Source: Branchiostoma floridae | Lineage: Eukaryota > Chordata > Leptocardii > Amphioxiformes > Branchiostomatidae | Direction of reading: 5' to 3' | Length of the DNA: 64,000 nt | NCBI RefSeq assembly: GCF_000003815.2 | Contig: NC_049990.1 | Coordinates: forward strand, 8,940,290 to 9,004,289 | In this document: positions 11,685 through 22,600 of the stretch, piece by piece | How positions within the stretch are numbered: position 1 is the first letter of the stretch | How the letters are laid out: each line of letters begins with the position of its first letter | Translations under genes and position numbers: made by a program | The notes under the pieces: model-generated | Told to the model about the DNA's origin: nothing | The model's input: the letters and a program-made list of their open reading frames with translations, nothing else | Database searches by the model: none

Positions 11685-12496
11685 CTTTTCTTTGGAGGTA
11701 CTGATGGGAGTATCCGCGCAAAAGCATATGCCCTTCTGACGATTTTTATTGCAACAAATTAGCACTCAATATATGTGAGCTTACTATGTATTTTATGTAT
11801 AAATAATCTTGATAGGTTTCACCGAATTACATGACAGTTTTACACAAATAAGTGTAATAGACGCTACTTTGATATCTACAAATTACACATTCAGAACCTT
11901 AGTGAAAGCACGGTAATTTAAGACCGCCACAAAACGGATATAAGTTGATATATCCTCCGCAATCTCATTATCTGTGTTGTTTGAACAATTTTTTCTCTTT
12001 GTTGACTACAAAAATATATTTTGTCGATAAAATTGGTTTAAAATTATAAATATTGCTGCAATTATGTCGTCAACATAAATAAAAGGCGATAAACTTTATT
12101 TGCGCATCGTTGCGGTGATGCACCTGTCAGCTATCCCGCCCGGTGGTTGATGGGCAATTTGGGTTATTCTATCTTTTAAGGGTGTATAAATAATACCTTT
12201 GAACAATATAAACAAAGATTTTGACGTTTTTAAAAGGAATATTTCGATACTAGTGTCCAAATTATCATTAAATTTGATTTGTAATTTGATTATATGACAT
12301 TTTTTTAAAATTTAAATGACTTTTTTGTTCGTTGTGTAGTATCTGGACATCTGAATATCTCAGTGGAAGAGTCTAACATCTAGGGTCAACGTACGTGAGG
12401 TCAGTGTTGCAAAAAGTTGCAAGTCTTGCATACATAGGAACGTCTTGCACCATTTGGGCTCGAGTTTTGCAGCTGCCGCGGAGGTTTTGCGGCACG
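11685..12496. promoter_or_regulatory. Shared intergenic region between divergent genes (putative bidirectional promoter)
   Basis: The 812 bases lie between the start codons of SPRYD7 (minus) and the FrnE-like selenoprotein (plus) and must hold both 5' UTRs and promoters. The middle is AT-rich; the flanks are more GC-rich, with CCCGCCCGGTGG near 12137 and CAGCTGCCGCGG near 12470. No canonical TATA placement can be assigned without transcript starts. Confidence 0.55.
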
Positions 12497-14983
12497 ATGG
12501 CGACCGGTGGGGGAGAGAAGCCCCTCATCAACATAGACGTGGTGTCAGATGTGATGTGACCCTGGTGTTGGGTCGGGAAGAGGAAGCTAGAGGTACTAAG
12601 GAACTTTCTATTCTACGTTTAAACTTTGACAAACTTTTAGGGGGCGTTTCTCAATATCTAGAAGTTACTCGAACCTTCATGTTTTTGACATTTAATCATA
12701 CTTGATCTAATTAATTTACTAAGCAAGGACGTTATGTTAGAGCAATGCTGGTCTTCCTAAATTTACCATGAAGTGTTGTCAAGATCCCCATATGCAGGCC
12801 CTCAGAAAGCATCTCCATATCTTACTGTTAGTCATGCATATTGTATATTGCACATACAGGAGGCCATGCGGATGTGTAAGGAGAAATACACCTTTAACGT
12901 CAGCTGGCAGCCCTACCTCTTACGACCCAACATGCCTTCAGATGGGATGGAGAAACCTCCTCAGTACAAGGGGTAATGGAGTAGCTACTGTAGTAGTAGT
13001 AGTAATACTAGTAGTTGTAGTTACTACAATTCCCCCCAGGTAGTAATAGCCTGGTATCCAGCCGTAATATAGCTCCCGAGTCTCTTCTCTCCTCTTTGCA
13101 ATTACGTAATTGCAAAGAGTAGAGAAGAGACTCAGGAGCTATATTACGGCTGGATGCCGGGCTAAGGTAGTAATACTAGTAGTAGGAGTAGAATCTAAGT
13201 GTCAAGGAAGGGCAACAACGGCCACAATGCTTTGATATCCGCCGGTTGCCATAGCAGGACCACTCTAGCCATTTCTTCATGTCAGCTAGGGTTCATAATG
13301 GCTAATGTTTAAAGGGCTTTTGAATCAACAAATGCACAAAAACGGTGTTATTGACCTCTTGTTATTTGTGCCCCAGGGTGAGCGACCATCTGAAGGCAGC
13401 CGGCCAGTCTGTGGGGATTGACTTCACGGGGAAGTGTCCTCGCTTTCCCAAAACCATCCAGGCGCACTGTCTCCTGGAGCATGCTGGGAAGGTACCGGAT
13501 GGAGGGAAGACTCAGGACAAGATGGCAGAAGTTCTCTTCAGGGTTTGTTTCTTTTTTTATAATTTGTTTTGCATAACCGGTAAACAACCTTTTGGCATAA
13601 CACACCAATTTTCGTGCAAGGTTCGTAAAACCCATCTGAAAGGCTTGAACCACTCACACTGGAATGGACCCCTACTCTTTTAGATAAGTGTGGTGGGTTC
13701 TTTAAAGTGCTTGAGGTATGGCTCTTCCCCAACATACTCACGTCACAGGACCTCCAATTGACGACCTGAGGAACGGCCCTAGCCAAAGCGANNNNNNNNN
13801 NNNNNNNNNNNNNNNNNNNNNNNNNNNNNNNNNNNNNNNNNNNNNNNNNNNNNNNNNNNNNNNNNNNNNNNNNNNNNNNNNNNNNNNNNNNNNNNNNNNN
13901 NNNNNNNNNNNNNNNNNNNNNNNNNNNNNNNNNNNNNNNNNNNNNNNNNNNNNNNNNNNNNNNNNNNNNNNNNNNNNNNNNNNNNNNNNNNNNNNNNNNN
14001 NNNNNNNNNNNNNNNNNNNNNNNNNNNNNNNNNNNNNNNNNNNNNNNNNNNNNNNNNNNNNNNNNNNNNNNNNNTAGGCCAATTCCTCAGGTCGTCAATT
14101 GGAGGTCTTAAGTGCCTTTCCCAAGGGCTCAAGATTGGTGACATGGCAGGTTTTGGACCCAGGTTCTCTTGGGCCTGAGCCCAAAGCGCTGCCGATTACA
14201 CCACACAATCTCACTGACTCTGTCCTTGCCAGGCGTACTTCACAGATGGCATGTTACCATCTGGTTACAACCTGGTGGAGCTGGCTAAAGAGGTGGGGAT
14301 GAGCCAGGAGGAGGTGGAACCAGTCATCTCCAGCCAGGACAACCAGACAGCTGTCTTCAACAAGGCAGGGCAGTACATGAAGGATGGAGTCACAGGTCAT
14401 TCATTATATGTGTCTCATTCTTAAAACAGCACAATTTAACCTTCTCCCTGTTAGATGACTTAGAATGGTTTAGGTCCCCCACTAATGGAACAGTTGATGC
14501 ATGCGGACTGAGCCCTCTGTGGTGGGGGCGCAGTGAAGTCTGGTTCAAAGGACTCAAGTGTGAATACATTGTGGTTCTGTTACATGTGTTTGTGCTTGAT
14601 TATTCCCTGACAGAAGAGGGATAGAGGCCAGTTAACACTTCATGCAAATGATTCCAAACCATAGCCCGGCAGAGTAGCTTTCAACGACAACAAAACATGC
14701 AGAACATTAAAAAAGATAATCATTAGCATAATTTGTATATACTCCTTGATAAACACTTATTTAGATTGCAAACCCTCTTGAAAATTTGCTATGGTTGATT
14801 CTCATTGGGATAATGTTTATAAATAATTGTTTTCTTTTTTTTTTAGGCGTGCCGTTTTTCTACATGAACGGCCGCCCGGCCTTCTCCGGTGCCCAGGACC
14901 CCGGCAACTTTGTCTACTGTTTCCAGAAGGCTGCGGAGAAGTTTCCTGCAGGAAAGGGTGGGGCTGGTCAGAGCTCCATGTGA
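12497..14983 (+). CDS. FrnE/DsbA-like selenoprotein (UPWC active site), complete, 5 exons
   Basis: Exons are 12497-12592, 12860-12972, 13377-13542, 14233-14395 and 14847-14983. The phases fit, giving 224 residues plus TGA. The fold is the DSBA-like thioredoxin family (Pfam DSBA, FrnE subgroup). It starts with a beta strand INIDVVSDVM, then the redox site and GKRKLEEA, a helical insertion, and a cis-proline loop GVPFFYMNGRPAFSGAQ near residues 180-196. FrnE proteins normally have CPWC in DV(V/I)CPWCY(V/I)GKR. Here codon 21 is TGA (12557-12559), giving U-P-W-C with Cys24 as resolving cysteine. The rest of the frame is open and well conserved, and a SECIS element follows at 15496-15562. TGA is therefore read as selenocysteine, not as a break. 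The likely role is thiol-disulfide oxidoreductase or isomerase; no signal peptide is visible, so a cytosolic location is inferred. The exon 4 donor is GTCATT, a weak one. Conventional gene calling would truncate the start. Confidence 0.92.
12557..12559 (+). other. In-frame TGA read as selenocysteine (Sec21)
   Basis: The TGA occupies exactly the position of the first catalytic cysteine of the FrnE CxxC motif, followed in frame by CCC TGG TGT (Pro-Trp-Cys). Upstream codons from the ATG at 12497 and downstream codons through the exon 1 donor at 12593 are in one frame. TGC or TGT would give the ancestral Cys, a single-base difference typical of Cys/Sec exchange. Confidence 0.93.
13049..13162. mobile_element. 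Near-perfect palindromic MITE in selenoprotein intron 2
   Basis: Two arms of about 56 bases (13049-13105 and 13106-13162) are reverse complements with only a few mismatches and almost no loop; the centre is TTGCAATTAC/GTAATTGCAA. The element is flanked by TA on both sides, which would fit a TA target duplication as in Tc1/mariner-type elements. That class assignment is inference. Confidence 0.8.
13580..13749 (+). repeat. Dispersed repeat family R1, copy 1
   Basis: It contains GGCATAACACACCA, then CCACTCACACTGGAATGGAC, CCCTACTCTTTTAGATAAGT, GTGGGTTCTTTAAAGTGCTT and a final CACAGGACC. The same ordered landmarks occur near 44030-44155 and 55045-55235. It runs straight into the inverted repeat and assembly gap that follow. 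Confidence 0.65.
13750..14106. repeat. Assembly gap inside a perfect 23-bp inverted repeat
   Basis: Ns fill 13792-14074 (283 positions). The 23 bases at 13750-13772 are the exact reverse complement of 14084-14106, and weaker pairing continues inward toward the gap. The gap therefore sits in the middle of a foldback element in selenoprotein intron 3. A hairpin there would explain why it was not assembled. Open frames running through the Ns are meaningless. Confidence 0.85.
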
Positions 14984-15495
14984 ACTGAAAAATCTACATG
15001 ACTACCATAACCTGAGAAGTCTAATTTTGAGTTTGCTCTTTCAATGCTATAGCAATAGTAATCTTTAACATACCAGAGCACTGTAGATGAACACCCTCTA
15101 GCAAGTAAATTGTGAATTGCAGTTAGCTCACAGTTCCATTATGTCAGCAACTACTTCTCAACATAAGGTTATCAGACAATGCCCTACCAAAATTGATACC
15201 ACAATCTATTGTGGTCTTGAGGATATGTTGAGCTTTTTCTGACAATCGTTATTCTTTCCTTGAAGTCAAAGGTTTTCTTTTAATTCTATGCAAGTTAATT
15301 AAAATTGCAGTATAATGGTCATTGCAAAGTCTTTATTTGCAGATAGACTGAACATTCAAATCGTATCTGTGTTATGATTCAACCAATTAATGACTTTTAA
15401 TGTGTAAATAAGAATACATCTGATTGGTCGGATATATGGTGCCTTTGGTAAAATGACTAATGATTGTTCTTGAGACATGAACTCTTGGCTGCCCC

Positions 15496-15562
15496 TGCTA
15501 ATGCTCCATGATGGCACTGGGCCCAACTGAATGCTCAGTGCCTGATAAACTTCAGCATTGCA
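15496..15562 (+). promoter_or_regulatory. SECIS element in the 3' UTR of the FrnE-like selenoprotein
   Basis: The core quartet is ATGA at 15508-15511 facing TGAT at 15543-15546. Helix II is ten pairs, GGCACTGGGC (15513-15522) with GCTCAGTGCC (15533-15542), with one G-U pair. The apical loop CCAACTGAAT carries the conserved unpaired AA at 15525-15526, 13 bases after ATGA. Helix I forms below an internal loop: AATGCT (15500-15505) with AGCATT (15554-15559), extended by TGC (15496-15498) with GCA (15560-15562) past one bulged T. These are the required parts of a eukaryotic SECIS, in the right spacing and on the right strand, about 510 bases past the stop codon. It recruits SBP2 and the Sec-tRNA elongation factor. 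Confidence 0.92.
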
Positions 15563-15579
15563 TGGAGGCTTTCTGTAAG

Positions 15580-15585
15580 AATAAA
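15580..15585 (+). terminator. Poly(A) signal AATAAA of the selenoprotein gene
   Basis: AATAAA lies 18 bases after the SECIS element, so cleavage near 15595-15615 would leave the SECIS inside the mature 3' UTR. The resulting 3' UTR is about 620 bases. Confidence 0.8.
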
Positions 15586-15615
15586 ATGTCTCAAAACCAC
15601 TGCTGCCATGTCATT

Positions 15616-17518
15616 TTTACATTATTTAGAGTTGTGTTAAAGATTGTATAACACCATGGTACCAAAGTACAGCATTATGTTAAACAACAATGATAGCATT
15701 ATTCCATTCATATGCACGTATGCATTTGCAGCTCCTATGTTACACCAAACCCTCTTCAAACCTTGAATCACGACAGATGATTTATAACAAAGAAAGGTTT
15801 GACTTCAGCTAAAGATACTTGTATCTATCATGGGAGTTAGAACATGCTAAAAATAAAGAAACATGCGGTGCCAAATTACATATGAAATAGTGATGCATGA
15901 CTCTTCCATGTAACTTTTGTTTTGTCTTCAGGAGTTTTAACTCTATTGTTTCACTCGATGAAATCCATTTCATTGTTTTTGCAAGGAGAGCTATGCCTAA
16001 GGATCATACTTATGTTGCTCTTTACTAGCTTTATATATACACCCGGACATGTTGACATGGTGCACTTTAATTGGTAGCGGACGATAATTGGTAGCGCTAC
16101 GCTACACGAAAGGTCAAGGGTAGGACTTGAATGACTTTAAAGATCCCGATTGGACGAAAACGAAAAGACGGCGTCTGAAACTAGTGTCCGATTTTCGGCC
16201 ACTAGACGATTAAAACATTCCATGACGCAAACCCTTACGTACCAGGTATGGATCAGCTTACCTGTTTATTTTATCTGAAACACCGTTTTGTGTGTAATCG
16301 CCCCATGTCGGATTTTCTTTCGGTCGTGTTCTGACACCATGTTTGTATGTAAGTACCGGTGTCTCCGCGCATGGCCAACTCCGCTTGAATGGAAACCTCC
16401 GAAAGCGTCAATAGATGACGTCTAGCCGGTCTAGGGCATTAGCGGGCTCTTCACAATACGTTCAATGGACGGGGAGTTTCCTAAACAGCTCCTCAAGGCT
16501 AAGATAAGTTGTTGTTTTTGTCGTTCTCTTTTTATTACAGGGTAGAGCTGCATTCCAATGTAGCCTTTGAACTCGGACAAATGTGTTTTGAATGTCACAT
16601 TTACGCACTTTGCTTTTTATGTGATTTGATATAATTGTTCTCACAAGTCGCATAGTATAATTACAACATTATTTCAAGACCGTTTGTAAAAGCCAACATA
16701 CGCAAGGCCTGCAATGTCTCATCGGAATTAGAGCGTTAACGTTTGTAATATGAAGCTGGTGCTTAATTCTGTGTGGTCTTGTGCAAGTTTGAGGCGACGT
16801 CATTATAGTATAAAGTAACAAAATACAGGGTCAGAATGTAACGTTAGTTGGGATAAAGTTTGCATATAAACATTACGATTGGAATAACACAAAGGCAAAG
16901 TTTTCATACTTGGCGATATGTAGCTTAAGTAACAATCTACGTATGTTTAAGTACATACAAATTTTTGGTTTTCACATATCTAGCAAAGTCATCTTTTTAA
17001 TACGAACTTTTGGAGGGAGGGGCTTCGAACTTGCTATCTGAGGCCGCGCCAAATATAGCAGATGTTTTCGTCTCGTGAGTACCAAAATGGGGTACATGTA
17101 AACGCGAGCCTGTTTCACCAACGCAAAAATAGATGGCCCTTCTCTATTTATCCAACACTCTCTTTCTACTCGCCTAGCTACTAGTACGTCAGCACTGGGC
17201 TAACTTTTGTATGACATCAAACACAACTTCCGACCAGTCACTGACCCGTACCTCTCTGTTAGGGCTCTATTTACTAACCCGTATTTCCTATGCCACAGTC
17301 AGCTGTTGGTGCTTGTGGGTTGAGATGTTCAAACTGTCCCTACGACGTGTTTTCTGTCTTTATTACCGACTTGTGCAAACGTTTCATGTCACGGTTTAAC
17401 CATTGACGTGGGTGTAGAGGTCATCAGATAACTGAGGTGTCCATTTCCGAGTTTCCCGCCATCGCCACAGACGTCTGCGAGTAATCCTACTTCATACCAA
17501 GGTATTTACAAACTACAA
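15616..17518. other. Intergenic; no gene recognised
   Basis: Only short open frames. AATTGGTAGCG occurs twice close together near 16070-16095. The part nearest 17518 is presumably promoter and 5' UTR of the exon starting at 17529. Confidence 0.5.
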
Positions 17519-17539
17519 ATGACGGCAAATGGACTTTGA
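17519..17539 (+). promoter_or_regulatory. Overlapping uORF
   Basis: An ATG ten bases upstream of the start at 17529, in another frame, opens a six-codon frame (M-T-A-N-G-L) ending at TGA 17537-17539, past the main ATG. If transcribed it would reduce initiation at 17529. An in-frame TGA at 17520-17522 shows that the main frame cannot start further upstream. Confidence 0.4.
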
Positions 17540-17768
17540 AACGCTTAATAGTGGCCCGGCAAGTTCGCACACTTGCCATCACAAAATGGATACCATCAAA
17601 GAAGAGGTTTTGGAGGAGGATTTGAGCCTTTGTTGGGAAGACGTTACGAGAAGAATCTCGTCAGATAATCTGCTCCAGCCACCGAGACCGAGATTCGAAC
17701 GAAGCGGATCGCTAGAACTAGAGAGATTCCTCGTCTTTCCAGATCAAGAAAGTGAAGAACTAGACGAG
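17529..17768 (+). CDS. Candidate first coding exon (possibly far-upstream RhoGEF promoter)
   Basis: Eighty codons starting at ATG 17529 and ending GAG before a GTATGA donor, phase 0. The peptide is acidic with a Ser/Arg patch (starts MDFETLNSG; contains RRISSDNLL and ERSGSLELERF) and matches no family I recognise. Its phase does not fit the giant exon at 24236, which needs one base from the previous exon, but fits the phase-0 acceptors at 33565 and 44897. It may be an alternative first exon of the RhoGEF gene or belong to an unrelated gene. Transcript evidence is required; the coding reading itself is moderately supported by length, start and donor. Confidence 0.5.
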
Positions 17769-19414
17769 GTATGAATTTTCGTGTTATTTAGTATTAATCT
17801 GACTATAATTGATGACAAATCAAACATAGACCACTCAGATGAACTAGTTTTTGGTCAGTATTATTTGCTAACAGGTGGTATAGATGTCCCAATATTCCGT
17901 TCAAAGCATTGTTTTTCACTTAGTCCTGTCTTTAAGAAATTATGAATAGTGTTTTTAAATTCGTTGAAATCAGTTAATTCAGCTGATCTCTGTAGCCTAG
18001 TTAACACGTACGGTATGCTTTTTTAGGTGTCACCCACGTTCTTGCGTTGTCTGGTCTCTTGTTTGCGCTCTCCCCTCAATTTATCAAGTCAAACCTTTGT
18101 TTTCAAATTTCAGCTACTGTAAAACAGCGGCTTGTTGTGGAAACACCTAGAACATTTCCGACGACGCCCTTATGCTCAAAATTGCACTTGAATTCAGCCG
18201 TTTTCTTGTCCTGTCAGCTGTCTGGCTGTTTTTGACTATTTACGCATGGTTAAAGCAGTGCCAAAGAGTCTTTGTCACGTTTAGGCCATTCATTCGGTGA
18301 CACCTGTACAAAGATCATTCATACCGCTACTAAGTCATTTCAGGTTGCTTATGTGTATTTAAAGCGTTCGTTCTTCTCTTTTTGAATCAGAGCTATGGTC
18401 CCAATCATAGAATCTTTATTTGGAAGGTCATGCATGAAGCTCGAAGTCTAATTACAAGGAAACATACAAATAAGAAAAAAAATGTAAGCAATTCTATAGC
18501 ATGTTCTATAGATCTATCCAAGGAGGTCTTTTTTCAACCTCTTTTCTTCAACCTGGTCTATCTGATATTTCCACGTACTTAAAAGGAAGAGTTTGATTTC
18601 TCTCTTCTTTGCGCAGGCAATGGCTAAGGCTTTTGTGATTTTAGTAGATAGGTGTCTTTTTTTAGTCTTCTAGTGAAAACTGAGGGAGGTTATTTCAATT
18701 GTTCCCCAAAGCTTGCTTTTGTCATAATTAGGACATCTACAAAAGCCATGTATTTCATTGTATTTCACTACTACTACTACTACTTTTGTCTATTGCATTG
18801 CTCACGCATTGTATACGTCGTTAACATTTTTTACTTCTCTTTTACGTATTTGACGCTACAGCTACAGAATTGTTTTGGTAACCGTATCTGGTCAGGGAAA
18901 AATATAGAGTAATGGTTAATTGATTTCGTAACAGATAATCCCCTTGTAAAAGCCTGACTGTAGAAACGTGTTTGCGTGAGGATTTGTTCGTAAAACGCTT
19001 GGTCAGAATTGATAGCTTCTTTTCCCTGACGCAAGACGGTGACGTCACTCCATTCAATAGCGAAATGTACCCAGACATGTTCCATATAATAAGGACTAAG
19101 CTAAAGCCTTTGTACACTTCCGGCGACAGGAAAAATAAATAGAAACGTATATAGTTAGACTCAAGCAAAACATTTGTCACTAGTTGAGGTCTCAGGCGGC
19201 GCAATTACTCAGTAGTTTGTTCCAGTCAATCCATGGTAAAATGCGCACCTTAGCTTTATGGCTGCATATACAATTAACAAACAGCTGCAGTTGTTTTGCT
19301 TTCTATTGCAAGACATTTGTTCTTAGGCACTTTGTGCTACACTACCCTACCTATACCCAACAACAATCATCTTCGGTAGTTAAGAATATCAAGACTTAGC
19401 ACCGGTACGTTTTG

Positions 19415-19617
19415 TTACAGACATTAACAAGGTCACATACCAAGGAGGCCAAACTTGACCTTCACCTTCGTCTTCCCAACACCTACCTACATGCCAAATA
19501 TTATCGTAACACATCCAGATGTTCTTGAGTTATGCTACAAAAATCCGGAAACACAGATAGGCAGATAAACAGACTCACGCAAAACTATACCTCCATTTTT
19601 CATGGAGATAATAATCT
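19415..19617 (+). repeat. Interspersed repeat, retroelement-tail-like, copy 2
   Basis: The layout is the same as in 3800-4215: CTTGACCTTCACCTTCGTCT, then ATCCAGATGTTCTTGAGTTA, an AC-rich stretch, and CCATTTTTCATGGAG followed by ATAATAAT. The ATAATAAT end looks like a 3' tail of a non-LTR element. Confidence 0.6.
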
Positions 19618-22600
19618 GTCAGGTACTTCTTTATTACATTTGCTTCTAGGAAGATCATCTTTCTGTCCAGGGCAAACGATTCTCATTGATTAAGTCTTGA
19701 TTAAAGTCCAAACATGTTTGACAGATTAATGACAACTAATTTCTCAACATCTCCTGAGCTTGCTCTGTATTTATGTATTGCTCTTTGTTTTCTTGGTACA
19801 TTTCAAGTCAATAATGACTTGATCAAATGTGTTGCGACCAGGTGTATATATATATATATGTACGGAATCTAAGTGTCTCGACTCTTTATTGCCGTGGTCT
19901 TTAGATCTTTGTTTTGTTTTCTCTCTTCTGTATACATTGGTTCCATGCACCCATATATAACGTCACTTACGTAGTTTGCAGTATGACAAATCCTGCTAGG
20001 TGCGCAAGTTTACCTGTGCACCATCTGTGCCCACTCCACTACATGTATTTGACTAAAATCATATGTTATGAAAATATAGTATATGTCGATGTCTGTTCTC
20101 TCTGTATTGTAAGATTACTACTTCATATTCTATACATTTAGTGGCGTATATTTGCTCCCTTTGAGTGCTTTCCTCGTTGTTTGCGTTTGTTTTCCGACCT
20201 TATAGAGGCTAATAGCTTTGTTATGATCCTCTTTGATATAGATTAGAAAGATGGTAGAATACGATGCTAAGATTCTTAGGGAAAAAGTCATGAATCTATT
20301 CATTTCATGTATATTTTCCAAGTCTTGAAGCAGATAATCAATTATACATGTAAAAATCACTACATTAGTGGAAGTGGATTCACGTCCACAGCAACAGTGG
20401 CGCAAAGTACTATCTTAAGTAACACATACCTCGTGTAATTCATGACAGTATACGTTTATGTTTTGCGTCTCTCTAGGGGTTGTAATGGCTAATTAATCAC
20501 AATATTCTGTGACTCCATGATGATAGTGCACTTGAGAACCCCTTATCAGACTACCGTTGCTCGGTTCCAAGCCTCCATTCCGCAAGCCTCTATAACAAAG
20601 ATGTACATTGGTTGACAGATGTATGACGCAGTTCCGGTGAAGAACAAAAAGGCGGGAAAGATAGCCAAGCGTTCCTCTCTCAGAGAAAACCTAGATACTA
20701 ATGTAGTGTTCACATTTTACTTAATTTTCCTCAAACAACGTTTGCCGACAGTGAATTTAGCTGGGACCTTTACAATCGTTTACCCAAGCAACAGTACAAG
20801 TGTTAAGCAAATAGTGTGAAAGGCGACAGACCACTTCAAGGTTCGACAAGCTAACATGAGAGAGTAACTGAGGTTATTACATTACTTATTCATCGAGGAA
20901 TGTAACATCATGATGTTTCATAGGGGTCTACCTTTTTTATTCTGAAAATCAAAGGTGCTGAATAGCCTTTCATTACTTGATTCGACCTTAATGCCCCCTT
21001 TTTGGCAAAATCTAAAAGTTCTGATCATTTTAAACGTATTTGATCGTGTACATAGCTATATACACCCCTACTTTTATTGGACTGAGCTCCAAAATCCAAA
21101 TAGAGTTGTTACAATACAAGACCAGGAAGAAAAATATCCCGTCGTATTTGAAATGAGGCTAAAATTTAGTTTGCTCGTCGTCATACTTTAAATCCGGAGT
21201 ATCTATACATAAACCCTTTTCATGACAAAACTGTGAAGAAAGATAAGTTTGTACTACTTGTGCCCCTCAAGAACGCGCGCGAAAACATTGCAGACGACAA
21301 TTTGGACACGCACGCGCGCTGTGTCACAGGCAGCGCTTGGTGCGAGTCAGTTTTGGCGGGTGTCCAGACCAGCAAGTTCCGACTTCCACAGGTGAGTAGC
21401 AACACTGTTTTAATGTCTCCGGTTTCCAAAATAGTCACGGCATATCATGGGTATAAATTGACCTTCCTGTATTTGAGATTGCTGTTCGTTCGGTGATGCA
21501 ACTGTGTTTTTATCTATTAATGTCTTGTGTAACAACACTTAAGACCAATTACTTCAATGAAACTTTGACATGTTCATTTTATTCATATATACATACGCTG
21601 TTCTCGGGGTCTGTTGGTATATTGTAATTCCTAACTAGCAGAGAAGAAAGCATAAGTTTAAAATAAAATGGCGCACGTCTAAAAACGTAGTACATGATCC
21701 TTGTAGAACATTGAGGCTAAACCAGACCATACCAAACGAAATCAGGCATATTCCCGATCGATACCTACGACACACGCAAGACAACCTACGTGCACGACAG
21801 TGCGTCGTCAATATGTCGAAGTTCTAATACCAATGTGACACGAATATGTTTCGAAATACCTGTATATGTACATGTAACGTTACCCCTTTATTTACAACAG
21901 CGTAAACTTTATTTTTTTCCGTTTGCTTTCATTGTCATCGCTATAAAATGGCGCACCCTGTTCCCTTAATCCATCACTCCATATCTAAATGAGCTCAAAT
22001 TAATGTCATTGGTGTTTGGCAACGGTGAACGAGAGATATCCAAAATGATACATTTCTGTACTTAGTGTAGCAGCCCATTAATTGCAAGTTGGACTTATCC
22101 TACAAGAAAATGGTGTAATTTAAAAAAAAACGTAATAAACATGGATAGAGTGAAAATTCAAATGTGATCAATGCTACTGATTATGTTTTTTTTAACAATC
22201 AGTACAGGATACTCTTTATAGCTATTTAGTAAATGAAACGTAACGTGTAAATACTGAAAAGTCGAGGTGTAGTCTGAACTATTAAGGTTGCAAATAAACT
22301 GCTTGTCTGAAAATTCGTCACGAACATGAAACATTGCCACGTGGATTGGGCTTCCTCACATCTAGTTTTATAAGTCACAATGAGAGTTCAAAATATTCCT
22401 AGTAAGAAATTGTGTAGAACATAAATCGAGACCACCACATCATCGTGACACTATAACGTGTGTTGGGCGGAGTTTCTGACCTCATACCCTCTTACTCCAT
22501 TCAAAAAACTCGCTCAGAACACTTAAGAACAGCGGGGCGTCGTTCAGGGCAACACAAAAAGCTCAAAAGCAGAATTCGCCATCGCCTCGGTCGTTCCTGT

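Noticed and set aside
12497-12592. TGA at 12557 as a nonsense mutation or pseudogene mark
   Set aside because: All other motifs, splice sites and phases are intact, the TGA replaces exactly the catalytic Cys, and a complete SECIS lies in the 3' UTR. A sequencing error cannot be excluded from one read of the genome, but would not explain the SECIS.
13345-13683. 112-codon frame including exon 3 of the selenoprotein
   Set aside because: It is exon 3 read through its donor into intron 3. The splice GTTTG at 13543 and the match of exon 4 to the family show the real end of the exon.
13718-14144. Open frames of 114-121 codons around 13.7-14.1 kb
   Set aside because: They are open only because they run through the Ns of the assembly gap.
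15377-15425. Second SECIS-like candidate (ATGA near 15398, TGAT near 15420)
   Set aside because: The outer CCAAT/ATTGG pairing is attractive, but the helix between the quartet and the loop has many mismatches and is far weaker than the element at 15496-15562.
21233-21391. Possible exon ending in CACAG/GTGAGT
   Set aside because: Good donor and two open frames, but no ATG, no recognised peptide and CpG-rich composition. Kept only as a possible 5' UTR exon in the region note.
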